Source: Promicromonospora sp. AC04 (GTDB lineage Bacteria; Actinomycetota; Actinomycetes; Actinomycetales; Cellulomonadaceae). From it: DNA of 64,000 bases. Below are positions 39,004 through 47,258 of this stretch, piece by piece. How positions within the stretch are numbered: position 1 is the first letter of the stretch; every line of letters starts with the position of its first letter. The translations under genes and the position numbers were made by a program. The stretch covers positions 186,001 through 250,000 of the forward strand of contig NZ_QBUG01000006.1 of NCBI RefSeq assembly GCF_003058225.1, read 5' to 3'. Under the pieces are notes generated by a model. That model made no database searches, was not told the DNA's origin, and was given only the letters and a program-made list of their open reading frames with translations.

Positions 39004-40812
39004 TCAGTGCCGCTCCGTCGTGTGGAAGCTGAACCGCGCCACCTCGCGCGCCCACGCGCGGTAGCTGCCCACCTCGGCGGGGACTCCTGCGGCGACTGCG
39101 CGTTCCGCGACGCCGCGCATCCGCCGCCAGGCCGCGCATGCGGCGCACCGCTCGTGGCCGGCGGACGCGTGCCGGCCGCCCAGGGTCTCGATCACGGCGG
39201 TGAGGTGTGCCGCGTCGGGCCGGTCATCGAGCTCGCCGAGCAGCTGCGCGGCCTGTTCGGGCGCGCCCACGAGCAGGGCCAGCAGGAGGGCGGCGGGCCG
39301 TGGGTCGTCGTCGGGCCCCGTCGCGTACCGGACCAGCTGGTACAGCGTGAGCAGCTTCTTCGCCGCGCGCGGCGTGGTCACGGCCTCGCAGACCAGCGCA
39401 AGGAGCTCCGCCTCCCGGGCGCTCAGGGTGCTCGACGGCGGATCTCCTGCCGGGGCGTCGTCGTCACCCGGGTCAAGGGCCAGGTCAAGCGGTAGGAGAC
39501 CCTGGTCGGCGGCGGTCCGCAGGAGGTAGCGGCCGCTGACCGGGGGCACGAGGCGGGGGAGCGCGTAGGGCACCTGGAAGAGCGCGTCGAGGTGGTCGAG
39601 CGCCCCGGCCGCATGGCCCTCCAGGCGCGTGGCTGCCGCGGAGTCGCGTTCGAGCGCGTGCCGCAGGGTCCGTGGGTCGGCGGCGACCACGATGACGAAC
39701 AGGCTCGTCGACAGCAGCAACGTGAGGGCCTGCAGCACGTCGACGACCCGGTCGGGCGGGCATCGGTCGAGGTCGTCGACGTGGAGCACGATCCGCTCGA
39801 CGCGGCCGTCGGCGTCGGTGTCGCCCGGGCGTCGTAGATGCTCCCCGGCCTTGGCGAGCTGGTCGGCGAACGTCCCGAGCTCGTCCTGCAGGTTCCCGAC
39901 GAACCCGTGGGCGCGCTCCAGGCGGCCCTGGTGGTCGTCGTCGTGCAGGAGGACGGACAGGCCGTCGATGGCGTCGTCGGCGTCCAGCTCGCCGAGGCGC
40001 GCCTCCGCCTTGGCCCTCTCCTGGTCGAAGGTGACCAGGACGAGCTGCGCCAGCGTGCCGACCATGCCCGTACGCAGCGGGTCCAGCTCGGCCACGCGGC
40101 TGCGGTAGCCCGCGACGAGCGCCGTCAGCGCCGCCACGAGACCCGACGAGGCGAGCACCCCGCTGACCCAGGTGCCCGACTCCGCGAGCCAGGCAGCGAC
40201 GTCGGGCGCCACTTCGTGCGCGAAGACGGGCAGGAGCGCCGGCCCGACGACGAACAGCCCGGCGACCACGAACACGATGGTGAGCGGCAGCGCCCGGCGC
40301 CACCCGCTGCGGAACAGCGCCCACGGCAGCAGGAGGAGCACCCGGGCCTGGTGCAGGACGGTGCCGAGAACGCTCGCGTCCTCCGCGGCCCCGATCCGGT
40401 GGTCGAGCCGGGCTGCCCGCGCTCGCATGCGCTCGGCCCGGTTCGTCGTCGCGGTGCGACGCCGGGCCCGCAGCCGGGCGTCGAGGGGCCCGCGACGGCG
40501 CCCGGTCACGTCCTCGCCGCGCAGCGCGGCGACGACCTTCGCGGCGATCCCGACCAGCACGGAGGTGTCGCCGTGCGCCCATGCGTTCCACCGGACGACC
40601 CGCACCGACGCCACCGACTCCGGGTCGCCCGACGCAGCCCGCGCCTCGACCTGCACCTGCAGGCGCCGCAGGAACGCGGACTTGCCGCCTCCCCACTCGC
40701 CCAGGACTGCCACGGCATACGACGGCGGCGCCGTGCGCGCCGTGACAAGGTGCGCCAGGGCCTCGACATGGGGCCGCAACCCGAGGTCGTCGCGCACACC
40801 GGTCGAAGTCAC
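39004..40812 (-). CDS. KAP-family P-loop NTPase, membrane-associated
   Basis: A 602-residue NTPase of the KAP family. Walker A GEWGGGKS is near 38-45, the family motif VVRWNAWAHGD near 75-85, and the extended Walker B HVDDLDRCPPDRVVDVLQAL near 343-362. Two hydrophobic segments (about 170-195 and 210-235) sit inside the NTPase domain, as is characteristic of KAP proteins. A cysteine/histidine group (HERCAACAAW) lies near the C-terminus. GTG 40812 is chosen because AGGAGG lies four bases upstream; an ATG seven codons earlier is possible. KAP proteins include phage-exclusion and membrane-complex proteins; its role here is unknown. Confidence 0.88.
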   Translation of the reverse strand: MTSTGVRDDLGLRPHVEALAHLVTARTAPPSYAVAVLGEWGGGKSAFLRRLQVQVEARAASGDPESVASVRVVRWNAWAHGDTSVLVGIAAKVVAALRGEDVTGRRRGPLDARLRARRRTATTNRAERMRARAARLDHRIGAAEDASVLGTVLHQARVLLLLPWALFRSGWRRALPLTIVFVVAGLFVVGPALLPVFAHEVAPDVAAWLAESGTWVSGVLASSGLVAALTALVAGYRSRVAELDPLRTGMVGTLAQLVLVTFDQERAKAEARLGELDADDAIDGLSVLLHDDDHQGRLERAHGFVGNLQDELGTFADQLAKAGEHLRRPGDTDADGRVERIVLHVDDLDRCPPDRVVDVLQALTLLLSTSLFVIVVAADPRTLRHALERDSAAATRLEGHAAGALDHLDALFQVPYALPRLVPPVSGRYLLRTAADQGLLPLDLALDPGDDDAPAGDPPSSTLSAREAELLALVCEAVTTPRAAKKLLTLYQLVRYATGPDDDPRPAALLLALLVGAPEQAAQLLGELDDRPDAAHLTAVIETLGGRHASAGHERCAACAAWRRMRGVAERAVAAGVPAEVGSYRAWAREVARFSFHTTERH

Positions 40813-40906
40813 GAATCCTCCTGATCTGGACATCAGGGACGCACGCTAGCGCACCACCCGGGCACGCCCCACCGGGTCCGACCCCGGCTCGAGCCGCGCC
40901 GTAGCG

Positions 40907-40933
40907 CGGGAGCGATTTGCTCCCGAGTAGAGT
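40907..40933 (+). promoter_or_regulatory. palindromic operator and -10 box before a small leaderless ORF
   Basis: CGGGAGC-GATTT-GCTCCCG (40907-40925) is a perfect 7-bp inverted repeat. Three bases after it comes TAGAGT (40928-40933), then seven bases and an ATG at 40941. The palindrome covers the spacer/-35 region, where a repressor or activator would act. Confidence 0.6.
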
Positions 40934-40940
40934 GTTGGCG

Positions 40941-41135
40941 ATGTACGGAGACACCAGCACCCACGGGCATGGCTTCTCCGTGCCACGAGACCTACGACGA
41001 CTCCCGTCGGGGATCTCACCGGACACTCACCTCGGCACGCTCGTGCCGGGGGCTGTTCCTCCAGCATTCCCCCGCAAGCGGTCGCGAGTCGGCGAAACCG
41101 CTGGTCAGCGCCCCTCAGACAGCTTCAGGGCGTGA
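40941..41135 (+). CDS. small hypothetical protein, 64 residues
   Basis: Candidate small gene: a -10 hexamer TAGAGT ends seven bases before its ATG (leaderless arrangement) and its stop overlaps the downstream DUF881 GTG by four bases (GTGA). The product starts MYGDTSTHGHGFSVPRDL and is Pro/Arg/Gly/Ser-rich with no helix or known motif. It may be a real small protein or a leader peptide coupling translation of the DUF881 gene. Confidence 0.5.
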   Translation: MYGDTSTHGHGFSVPRDLRRLPSGISPDTHLGTLVPGAVPPAFPRKRSRVGETAGQRPSDSFRA

Positions 41136-42130
41136 GCATGGGCAGCGTCAAGGACCACGCTGAGGACGGGGCTGAGAACCAGCTCGAGAACCAGCTCGAG
41201 AACCAGCTCGAGAACCAGCTCGAGAACCAGGCCGAGAACCAGCTCGAGAACCAGGCCGAGCACGCGGCCGAGCACGCGGCCGACAAGAAGTCCGAGCCCC
41301 CGGTCGAGACCGGGGCGGCCGCACCGCAGAAGCCTGAGCCGGCGGACGCCCACACCGAAGAGGCCGACACCGAAGAGGCCGACGCCGACACGGAGCCGCC
41401 GCCGGCCACACCGGCATCGGGCTGGAGGCGGGTCGCGCAGCTGCTGCGGCCCCACGGCACGCGCTCGGAGCTGCTGTCGGGCCTGCTGTGCCTCGCGCTC
41501 GGGTTCGCGCTGGCGGTCCAGGTCGGGCAGTCGACCGGGGACCAGCTCAGCAGCCTGCGTCAGGACGAGCTGGTCCGGCTCCTGGACGAGGTGACGCAGC
41601 GCGCCGAGCAGCTGGACGCCGAGGTCGCGGACCTGGAGGAGATCCGGGACGACCTGCAGTCGGAGGACGGCCGCGACCAGGCGGCGCGGGACCTGGCGCA
41701 GCAGCGCGCAGCGCAGGAGGGCATCCTGTCGGGTCGCCTCCCCGCGCAGGGCCCGGGCGTGCAGATCCACGTGGCCGACGGCGGCAAGCCGCTCGAGGCG
41801 CAGATGCTGTTCAACCTGCTCGAGGAGCTGCGCAACGCAGGCGCCGAGGCGATCCAGGTCAACGGGGTGCGGCTGGTCACGACCAGCTACTTCGTGGACT
41901 CGGGCGGCGGCGTCGTGCTGGACGGCGCAGCGATCGCCTCCCCGTACGAGTGGACGGCGATCGGAGACCCCGAGACGATCGACCGCGCGCTCGAGATTCC
42001 CGGCGGCGCGCTGCCACGGATCCGCGAGGAAGGCGGCGAGGCGACCACCACCCCCTCCGACGAGGTCACCGTCGACGCCGTGCGCATCCCGGGCGAGCCG
42101 GAGTACGCCGAACCCACCGACGAAGAGTGA
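41132..42130 (+). CDS. DUF881-family membrane protein, second copy, with ENQL repeat tail
   Basis: A 332-residue counterpart of Rv1825. The cytoplasmic N-terminus of about 115 residues contains seven tandem four-residue ENQ(L/A) units and two EHAA units, then an acidic Pro/Glu region. One helix (about 120-135), a coiled coil (about 145-190) and the DUF881 domain (about 200-300: GPGVQIHVADGG, LRNAGAEAIQVNGVRLV) follow. GTG 41132 overlaps the small ORF; ATG 41138 is the alternative. The repeat is not part of the family core. Confidence 0.9.
   Translation: MSMGSVKDHAEDGAENQLENQLENQLENQLENQAENQLENQAEHAAEHAADKKSEPPVETGAAAPQKPEPADAHTEEADTEEADADTEPPPATPASGWRRVAQLLRPHGTRSELLSGLLCLALGFALAVQVGQSTGDQLSSLRQDELVRLLDEVTQRAEQLDAEVADLEEIRDDLQSEDGRDQAARDLAQQRAAQEGILSGRLPAQGPGVQIHVADGGKPLEAQMLFNLLEELRNAGAEAIQVNGVRLVTTSYFVDSGGGVVLDGAAIASPYEWTAIGDPETIDRALEIPGGALPRIREEGGEATTTPSDEVTVDAVRIPGEPEYAEPTDEE
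41174..41257 (+). repeat. 12-bp tandem repeat, seven units
   Basis: Seven units of GAGAACCAG(CTC/GCC) run in frame inside the second DUF881 gene, followed by two GAGCACGCGGCC units (41258-41281). Five units are identical to each other. Being a multiple of three, unit gain or loss would change length without a frameshift. Confidence 0.9.
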
Positions 42131-42226
42131 CCCCCGCCACGTTCATGACCTGCTCGGACAGGCACAATTGGCCGACCTGCCGAACCGGCATGCGGAACCG
42201 CTCTGACGTGGGTAGTTTTATCCGGG

Positions 42227-42273
42227 TTGGTTCCCAACTTTGGTTCCCGCGTCCATCCCGATCGAGGTAGGTT
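42227..42273 (+). promoter_or_regulatory. garA promoter with direct repeat
   Basis: Two TTGGTTCCC copies (42227-42235 and 42240-42248, 13-base period) stand just upstream of and at the -35 position of TAGGTT (42268-42273). The start site would be near 42280, giving a leader of about 70 bases to the garA ATG. GGAACC words also occur at 42194-42199 and after the -10. Confidence 0.45.
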
Positions 42274-42352
42274 GAGTGGAACCCGGACGAGGTCCCGGCC
42301 GTTGTCCCAGCGTAGTAACCCAGCACATCACCACCGCACCCGAGGAGACCTG

Positions 42353-42826
42353 ATGACGGACCCCAGCGCCCATCCGGTCGGGCCCGATACCACGGCCAAC
42401 CTGGGTCGCATCGCGTTCCCGACCTCCGACGAGCAGACGCCCCGCACGGCGCTCAGCCCGGAGGAAGCCGCCGCGGTCGCCGCCCTCCCGCGGCACTCCG
42501 CGCTGCTCATCGTGCAGCGCGGCCCGGGATTCGGCGCCCGCTTCCTCCTGGACACCGGCCGTTCGGTCGCCGGCCGCAGCGAGCAGGCCGACATCTTCCT
42601 GGACGACGTCACCGTGTCCCGCAAGCACGCCGAGTTCGTGCGCGAGGGCGACTCGTTCGTCGTGCGCGACATCGGCTCCCTGAACGGCACCTACGTCAAC
42701 CGCGGCCGGATCGACGGCGCCACGCTGGTCACCGGCGACGAGGTGCAGATCGGGAAGTTCCGCCTGACCTTCCACGCCAGCCCGCAGTCGCCGGCGCAGT
42801 GGGGCGCGGGGACGCCCGCCCCGTGA
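42353..42826 (+). CDS. garA: FHA-domain regulator of 2-oxoglutarate metabolism (GarA/OdhI-like)
   Basis: Phosphorylation-switched inhibitor of 2-oxoglutarate dehydrogenase and regulator of glutamate enzymes in actinobacteria, controlled by Ser/Thr kinases. The 157-residue protein keeps the N-terminal phospho-acceptor pair in DTTA (about residues 13-16) and an FHA domain (about 60-145) with VAGRSEQADIFLDDVTVSRKHAEF and GSLNGTYVN. Start at ATG 42353 with GAGGAGA upstream. Corresponds to Rv1827; gcvH, which normally precedes it, is absent here. Overlaps ftsR by GTGA. Confidence 0.95.
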   Translation: MTDPSAHPVGPDTTANLGRIAFPTSDEQTPRTALSPEEAAAVAALPRHSALLIVQRGPGFGARFLLDTGRSVAGRSEQADIFLDDVTVSRKHAEFVREGDSFVVRDIGSLNGTYVNRGRIDGATLVTGDEVQIGKFRLTFHASPQSPAQWGAGTPAP

Positions 42827-43620
42827 CGACCGGCGCCGCACGCGACCATCGTGGGGTCCGCCGCGGCACCGACCCCGGCTCTGTCCATGAACCGGCCCTC
42901 GAACAGGGCCAGGACCACCAGGGCGACGTCGACGCGCCCTGGCCCCAGGGCATCTCCCGCCAGGCCACGATGCGGATCAGCGACGTCCTGCGCGCCCTGG
43001 GCCAGGAGTTCCCCTCGGTCTCGCACTCCAAGCTCCGCTTCCTCGAGGAGCAGGGCCTGATCGAGCCCGTGCGCACCCCGTCGGGCTACCGCCAGTACAG
43101 CCAGGCCGACGTCGAGCGCCTGCGGTTCGTCCTCACCGAGCAGCGCGACAGCTACATGCCGCTGAAGGTGATCAAGGAACGCCTCGCCGCGATGGACACC
43201 GACCCCGACTCGGCCGAGCACCCCGCACCCCGCCTCGCCGGCGGCGGGTCGCCCGCCCGACGCCGCTGGACCGCCTCGTCCGTGGCCCAGGCCGCAGGCG
43301 TCACCGAGGAGTTCGTGCAGAGCCTGGCCCAGGCCGGCCTCCTGCCGGCATCGGGCACCACCTTCGGCTCCGGTGCCGTCGAGGTCGCCCGCATCGCGGG
43401 CGCCCTGGCCGAGTTCGGCATCGAGCCGCGCCACCTGCGTTCCTTCCGGACCGCCGCCGACCGGCAGGTCACGCTCGTCGACCAGGTAGTGGCACCGCTG
43501 CGCAGCCAGCAGGCCAGCGCGGCACGCGGCCGGGCCGCGAGCATGGCGAGCGAGATGGGCGAGCTGTTCACCCGCCTGCACGCCGCCTGGGTACGCCAGG
43601 GCATCGACGACCTCAGCTGA
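42823..43620 (+). CDS. ftsR: MerR-type regulator FtsR
   Basis: Transcription activator of ftsZ in Corynebacterium, conserved in actinobacteria (Rv1828). The 265-residue protein has a nonconserved N-terminus of about 50 residues, a MerR helix-turn-helix (about 50-115: MRISDVLRALGQEFPSVSHS, SGYRQYSQADVERL), a linker, and a second winged-helix-like half (about 145-260). GTG start by GTGA overlap with garA; an ATG near residue 50 matches shorter homologues. Confidence 0.92.
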   Translation: MTTGAARDHRGVRRGTDPGSVHEPALEQGQDHQGDVDAPWPQGISRQATMRISDVLRALGQEFPSVSHSKLRFLEEQGLIEPVRTPSGYRQYSQADVERLRFVLTEQRDSYMPLKVIKERLAAMDTDPDSAEHPAPRLAGGGSPARRRWTASSVAQAAGVTEEFVQSLAQAGLLPASGTTFGSGAVEVARIAGALAEFGIEPRHLRSFRTAADRQVTLVDQVVAPLRSQQASAARGRAASMASEMGELFTRLHAAWVRQGIDDLS

Positions 43621-43769
43621 ACCCGACGGAGCCCACCCGGACCGGCTCGCGCCCCAGCCCGAGCCGGACGTTCCGGGCAGGGTGAATCCCACCCTTGGTT
43701 TGCCGTCGGCCTACCGGCCCGTGACCAGGAAATTGACCCGAGCGCGCGACGGGGGGCGGCCCGACGCCG

Positions 43770-43781
43770 TACGGTGAAAGC
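43770..43781 (+). promoter_or_regulatory. leaderless promoter of the bifunctional nuclease gene
   Basis: TACGGT (43770-43775) ends six bases before the GTG at 43782. The rest of the 161-base gap after ftsR shows no other feature. Confidence 0.65.
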
Positions 43782-44309
43782 GTGAGGCCGGACGACGTGC
43801 CGATGGTCCCCGTTGAGATCCTCGGCGTTCGACAGCAGCAACGCGATCAGGAGATCGTCGTGCTGCTGCTGGACAGTGCCGCCGACCTGGCCATCCCGAT
43901 AGTGATCGGGGCCCGCGAAGCCAGCGCCATCGCCATGGCACAGGCCGGCCTCGCCACACCGCGCCCCATGACGCACGACCTGCTGCGCGACGTGCTGGGC
44001 GCCGTCGGCGTCACGCTCGAACGGGTGGAGATCGTCGCGCTGGAGGGCGGGATCTACTTCGCCGAGCTCGTCCTGAGCAACGGAGTGCACCTCGACTCGC
44101 GAGCCTCGGACGCGATAGCGCTGGCCGTACGCACCGGCAGCCCCGTCCTGTGCTCCGCGGAGATCGTGGCCCTCGCCGGCGTCGAGATCGTCGACGTCGA
44201 CCAGCAGGCCGAGGTCGAACGATTCCGCGACTTCCTCGACCACGTCACGCCCGAAGACTTCCTCGGACCCCCGGGCGGAGGCAGCCAAGGTGGTGGCCGG
44301 ACCGGGTGA
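43782..44309 (+). CDS. bifunctional nuclease domain protein (DUF151)
   Basis: A 175-residue protein of the BFN/DUF151 family (Rv1829 counterpart). Conserved features: LPIVIG-like IPIVIGAREASAIAMA (about 38-53), RPMTHDLLRDVLGAVG, and SRASDAIALAVRTGSPV. Plant and Thermotoga members have nuclease activity; the actinobacterial role is unproven. Short Gly-rich tail. Sits between ftsR and a second MerR gene, as in mycobacteria. Confidence 0.92.
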   Translation: MRPDDVPMVPVEILGVRQQQRDQEIVVLLLDSAADLAIPIVIGAREASAIAMAQAGLATPRPMTHDLLRDVLGAVGVTLERVEIVALEGGIYFAELVLSNGVHLDSRASDAIALAVRTGSPVLCSAEIVALAGVEIVDVDQQAEVERFRDFLDHVTPEDFLGPPGGGSQGGGRTG

Positions 44310-44409
44310 AAGTCGGCTGAACCGCGACACGCCGAGACGTTTCACGGCGCGCATCTTTGAAATCACCTTCGACGCGCCATAGCGTGGCCACGACACCCCA
44401 GGAGGCACA

Positions 44410-45000
44410 GTGAACACCAGCGGTGAGAGAGCCACACGCGCTGCGGTCCCGCACGGCGCGCAGGGTCTCCTCTTCGGTGAGGACCTGACGGAGCAAGACG
44501 CCACGACGGGCTACCGCGGTACGACGGCGTGCCACATCGCCGGCATCACCTACCGGCAGCTCGACTACTGGGCCCGCACCGGCCTCGTGGAGCCGAGCAT
44601 CAAACCCGCCACCGGATCCGGCACGCACCGGTTGTACAGCTTCCGGGACATCCTCGTGCTCAAGGTCGTCAAGCGACTCCTCGACACGGGCGTCTCCCTG
44701 CAGCAGATCCGCACCGCGGTCACGGCCCTGCGCGAACGCGGCGTGGACGACCTGGCGCAGATCACCCTCATGTCCGACGGCGCGAGCGTGTACGAGTGCA
44801 CCTCACCGGACGAGGTCGTCGATCTCGTCGCCGGCGGTCAGGGCGTCTTCGGCATCGCCGTCGGGCGAGTGTGGCGCGAGATCGAGGGCACCCTCGCCCA
44901 GATGCCGACCGAGACCCTCGACCAGGGCGAGGCCGGCGACGTCCCCGCCGTCGAGGGTGACGAGCTCGCCCAGCGGAGGGCCGCCAAGTCCGCCGTCTGA
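44410..45000 (+). CDS. MerR-family regulator (Rv1830 counterpart)
   Basis: A 196-residue regulator with helix-turn-helix at about 35-105: HIAGITYRQLDYWARTGLVEPS and LYSFRDILVLKVVKRLLDTGVSL (two separate motifs). A C-terminal acidic region follows. AGGAGG is seven bases upstream of the GTG at 44410. TAGCGT near 44381 is a possible -10 box. It closes the conserved cluster. The mycobacterial homologue affects division and growth; target genes here are unknown. Confidence 0.92.
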   Translation: MNTSGERATRAAVPHGAQGLLFGEDLTEQDATTGYRGTTACHIAGITYRQLDYWARTGLVEPSIKPATGSGTHRLYSFRDILVLKVVKRLLDTGVSLQQIRTAVTALRERGVDDLAQITLMSDGASVYECTSPDEVVDLVAGGQGVFGIAVGRVWREIEGTLAQMPTETLDQGEAGDVPAVEGDELAQRRAAKSAV

Positions 45001-45120
45001 CTCCTTGTCTGACTTCGTACAGCTCTGTCGTCCTCATTCCGTCGTTCTGACTCAGCCGTCTGGCACGGGGTTGCTCCGCACCCCCGACCAGGCGGTCTGC
45101 TGTTCCCCGGCCGGCAGGCG

Positions 45121-45132
45121 TAACCTGCGGGC
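45121..45132 (+). promoter_or_regulatory. leaderless promoter of the MBL-fold gene
   Basis: TAACCT (45121-45126) ends six bases before the ATG at 45133. Confidence 0.65.
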
Positions 45133-45810
45133 ATGGAGCTCACCTTCCACGGTCACGCGTGCGTCTCCCTCAGCCTCTCCGACGCCGGAGGCTCGCTCGT
45201 CATCGACCCCGGCACCTTCAGCGACACCGCCTCCGCCCTCGCGGGGGCCACGGCCGTGCTGATCACGCACGACCACTTCGACCACGTCGACGTGCCCGTC
45301 GTCGTCGAGTTCCTCAGGTCGAACCTCGACGCCCAGGTGTGGGCCTCCGCCCCCGCCGCACACGCCCTGCTGGACGACGGCGCCCCGGCCGATCAGGTGC
45401 ACGAGGCAAAGCCCGGCCAGGTGCTCGACATCGAGGACGCACGCGTCACCGTGGGCGGCGGCGACCACGCCGTGATCCACCCGGAGATCCAGCGCGCGGT
45501 GAACGTGACGTACCTGGTCGAGATCGAAGGGGCCAGCGTGTACCACCCGGGCGACTCCTATGACGCACCGGCGGAGCTGCCCGAGGACGGCCTCGACGTG
45601 CTGCTCGTGCCCGTGTCGGCGCCGTGGATGAAGATGCGCGAGGCCATCGACTTCGCACGGTCGGTCTCGGCAAGCGTGGTCGTGCCCATCCACGACGTGT
45701 TCCTGTCCGAGCCCGGGCACACGCTGACCGCCCGCTGGCTGGACACGGCGCGGCTCGGCGGCCACTACACGTACACGCGGCTGCCGGTGGGGGACTCGCT
45801 GGTGGTCTGA
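45133..45810 (+). CDS. metallo-beta-lactamase-fold hydrolase, UlaG-like
   Basis: A 225-residue cytoplasmic hydrolase. The MBL metal motif is THDHFDH (about 51-57), with HPGDSYD near 138 and a final PIHDVFLS histidine near 180. The N-terminus ELTFHGHACVSL is typical of the UlaG/L-ascorbate-lactonase-like group, which are phosphodiesterases or lactonases. Substrate unknown. Convergent with the phospholipase D gene. Confidence 0.88.
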   Translation: MELTFHGHACVSLSLSDAGGSLVIDPGTFSDTASALAGATAVLITHDHFDHVDVPVVVEFLRSNLDAQVWASAPAAHALLDDGAPADQVHEAKPGQVLDIEDARVTVGGGDHAVIHPEIQRAVNVTYLVEIEGASVYHPGDSYDAPAELPEDGLDVLLVPVSAPWMKMREAIDFARSVSASVVVPIHDVFLSEPGHTLTARWLDTARLGGHYTYTRLPVGDSLVV

Positions 45811-45844
45811 GGTTCCAGAGGCGAGCGAGGTGTGCCGCGGGCGG

Positions 45845-47137
45845 CTACAGCAGCGGGCGGAGCGGGATCAGGAGGTATTCGCCGATCTTGGCGACCGCGC
45901 CGCGTTCTTCCCACTGGGCGAGCGTGAGCTCCTGGGCGTTGGACAGGTCCATGGCGAACACGTCCTCCATGCGGCCGGCCAGTCCCGGGTCGACGATCTC
46001 GAGGTTGACCTCGTAGTTGCCCGTGAGGCTGAGCCGGTCGATGTTGGCGGTGCCGATGGTGGTCCAGCGGCGGTCGATGGTGGCGGTCTTGGCGTGCACC
46101 ATGGCGCCCTGGTACAGGAAGATCCGCACGCCGCCGCGCAGCAGGGAGGCGTAGTGGCCGCGGGCGAGCCAGTCGGCGACCACATGGTTGGAGCGGTGGG
46201 GCACCAGGACCCGGACGTCGACGCCGCGTGCGGCTGCGGCGAGCAGCGCGGCGTGGATGTCGTGGTCGGGGATGAAGTACGCCTGGGTGATGTAGACGTG
46301 GCTCGTGGCGCGGTCGATCGCGTCGAGGTAGATCCCGCGGATGGGGAACACGAGCTCGGAGGGTGCGTTGCGCGCGGCCTTGAGGTGGGGCAGCCAGGTC
46401 CCGGAGCCGACGTCGGGCAGGATGGGGTGGCGCGGCTTGCGGTGGCGGTTCCAGAAGTCGACGAACGCGTTGCGCAGCTCCCACACGGACGGTCCTTCGA
46501 GGCGGACGTGGGTGTCGCGCCACTGCGTGGCGTACAGGGAGCCGATGTTGTAGCCGCCGACGAAACCGGTCTCGTCGTCGACCACGAGGATCTTGCGGTG
46601 GTCACGGCCCGAGGTGCGGACGTTGAGGTAGGCGACGCCCGGGCGCAGCACGGGGAAGCGCAGCACGTGCACGCTGGGCGGGAACCGGAAGAACGAGTAG
46701 GGGACCACGAGGTTGGCGAAACCGTCCACGATCACGTAGACGTCGACGCCGCGGGCGGCCGCGTCGATCAGTGCCTGCTTGAAGTCCTGGCCCACCTGGT
46801 CGTTCTTCCAGATGTAGGACTCCAGCATCACGGTCTTGCGCGCCCCGTGGATGGCGTCGAGCATCGCCTCGTAGAGGTCGGCGCCGTAGGTGTAGACAGT
46901 GGTGGCGGTCTCGTCGATGTGCTCGGTGAGCGGCTTCTCCGTGGGGAACTTCGACGTGAGCGGGTGGATGCGCCGTCGGATCTTGTCGGTCACGGTGAGC
47001 GCGACCGCTGCCGCGACCGGCACCGCGGCCGCGATGACCGCCGCGCGGGTCGCGATCGTGCGGGCACGCTGCATGAAGTCGGACGGGATGTCGAGCGTGA
47101 GCTTCGGGAAGCTGCCTGGGATCTTGCGAGGTGCCAC
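45845..47137 (-). CDS. phospholipase D-superfamily protein, cardiolipin-synthase-like
   Basis: A 430-residue protein with one N-terminal membrane segment (about 25-50) and two HKD motifs: H-x-K-x4-D in RDHRKILVVDD (about 178-186) and VHAKTATID (about 355-363). Two HKD motifs with a membrane anchor suggest a cardiolipin synthase or related phosphatidyltransferase. The GTG at 47137 is favoured by TACCGT six bases upstream (leaderless); a longer frame reaches 47257 but lacks start signals. Confidence 0.9.
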   Translation of the reverse strand: MAPRKIPGSFPKLTLDIPSDFMQRARTIATRAAVIAAAVPVAAAVALTVTDKIRRRIHPLTSKFPTEKPLTEHIDETATTVYTYGADLYEAMLDAIHGARKTVMLESYIWKNDQVGQDFKQALIDAAARGVDVYVIVDGFANLVVPYSFFRFPPSVHVLRFPVLRPGVAYLNVRTSGRDHRKILVVDDETGFVGGYNIGSLYATQWRDTHVRLEGPSVWELRNAFVDFWNRHRKPRHPILPDVGSGTWLPHLKAARNAPSELVFPIRGIYLDAIDRATSHVYITQAYFIPDHDIHAALLAAAARGVDVRVLVPHRSNHVVADWLARGHYASLLRGGVRIFLYQGAMVHAKTATIDRRWTTIGTANIDRLSLTGNYEVNLEIVDPGLAGRMEDVFAMDLSNAQELTLAQWEERGAVAKIGEYLLIPLRPLL

Positions 47138-47149
47138 GGGTTCACGGTA
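47138..47149 (-). promoter_or_regulatory. leaderless promoter of the phospholipase D gene
   Basis: On the minus strand TACCGT (47149-47144) is followed by six bases and the GTG at 47137. Confidence 0.6.
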
Positions 47150-47258
47150 CCCGGTCTCACGTCCGGGTTCGCGGAATAGCGGCGCACGGGCCGCGCCGGG
47201 CGGTGCCGGGGCAGACCCGAGCGCGCCGGACCCCGCCGGACCGGAAGGCCGCCGCATG

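Noticed and set aside
41174-41281. Possible CRISPR-like repeat array
   Set aside because: Units are 12 bp, adjacent, without spacers, and in frame within a DUF881 coding sequence.
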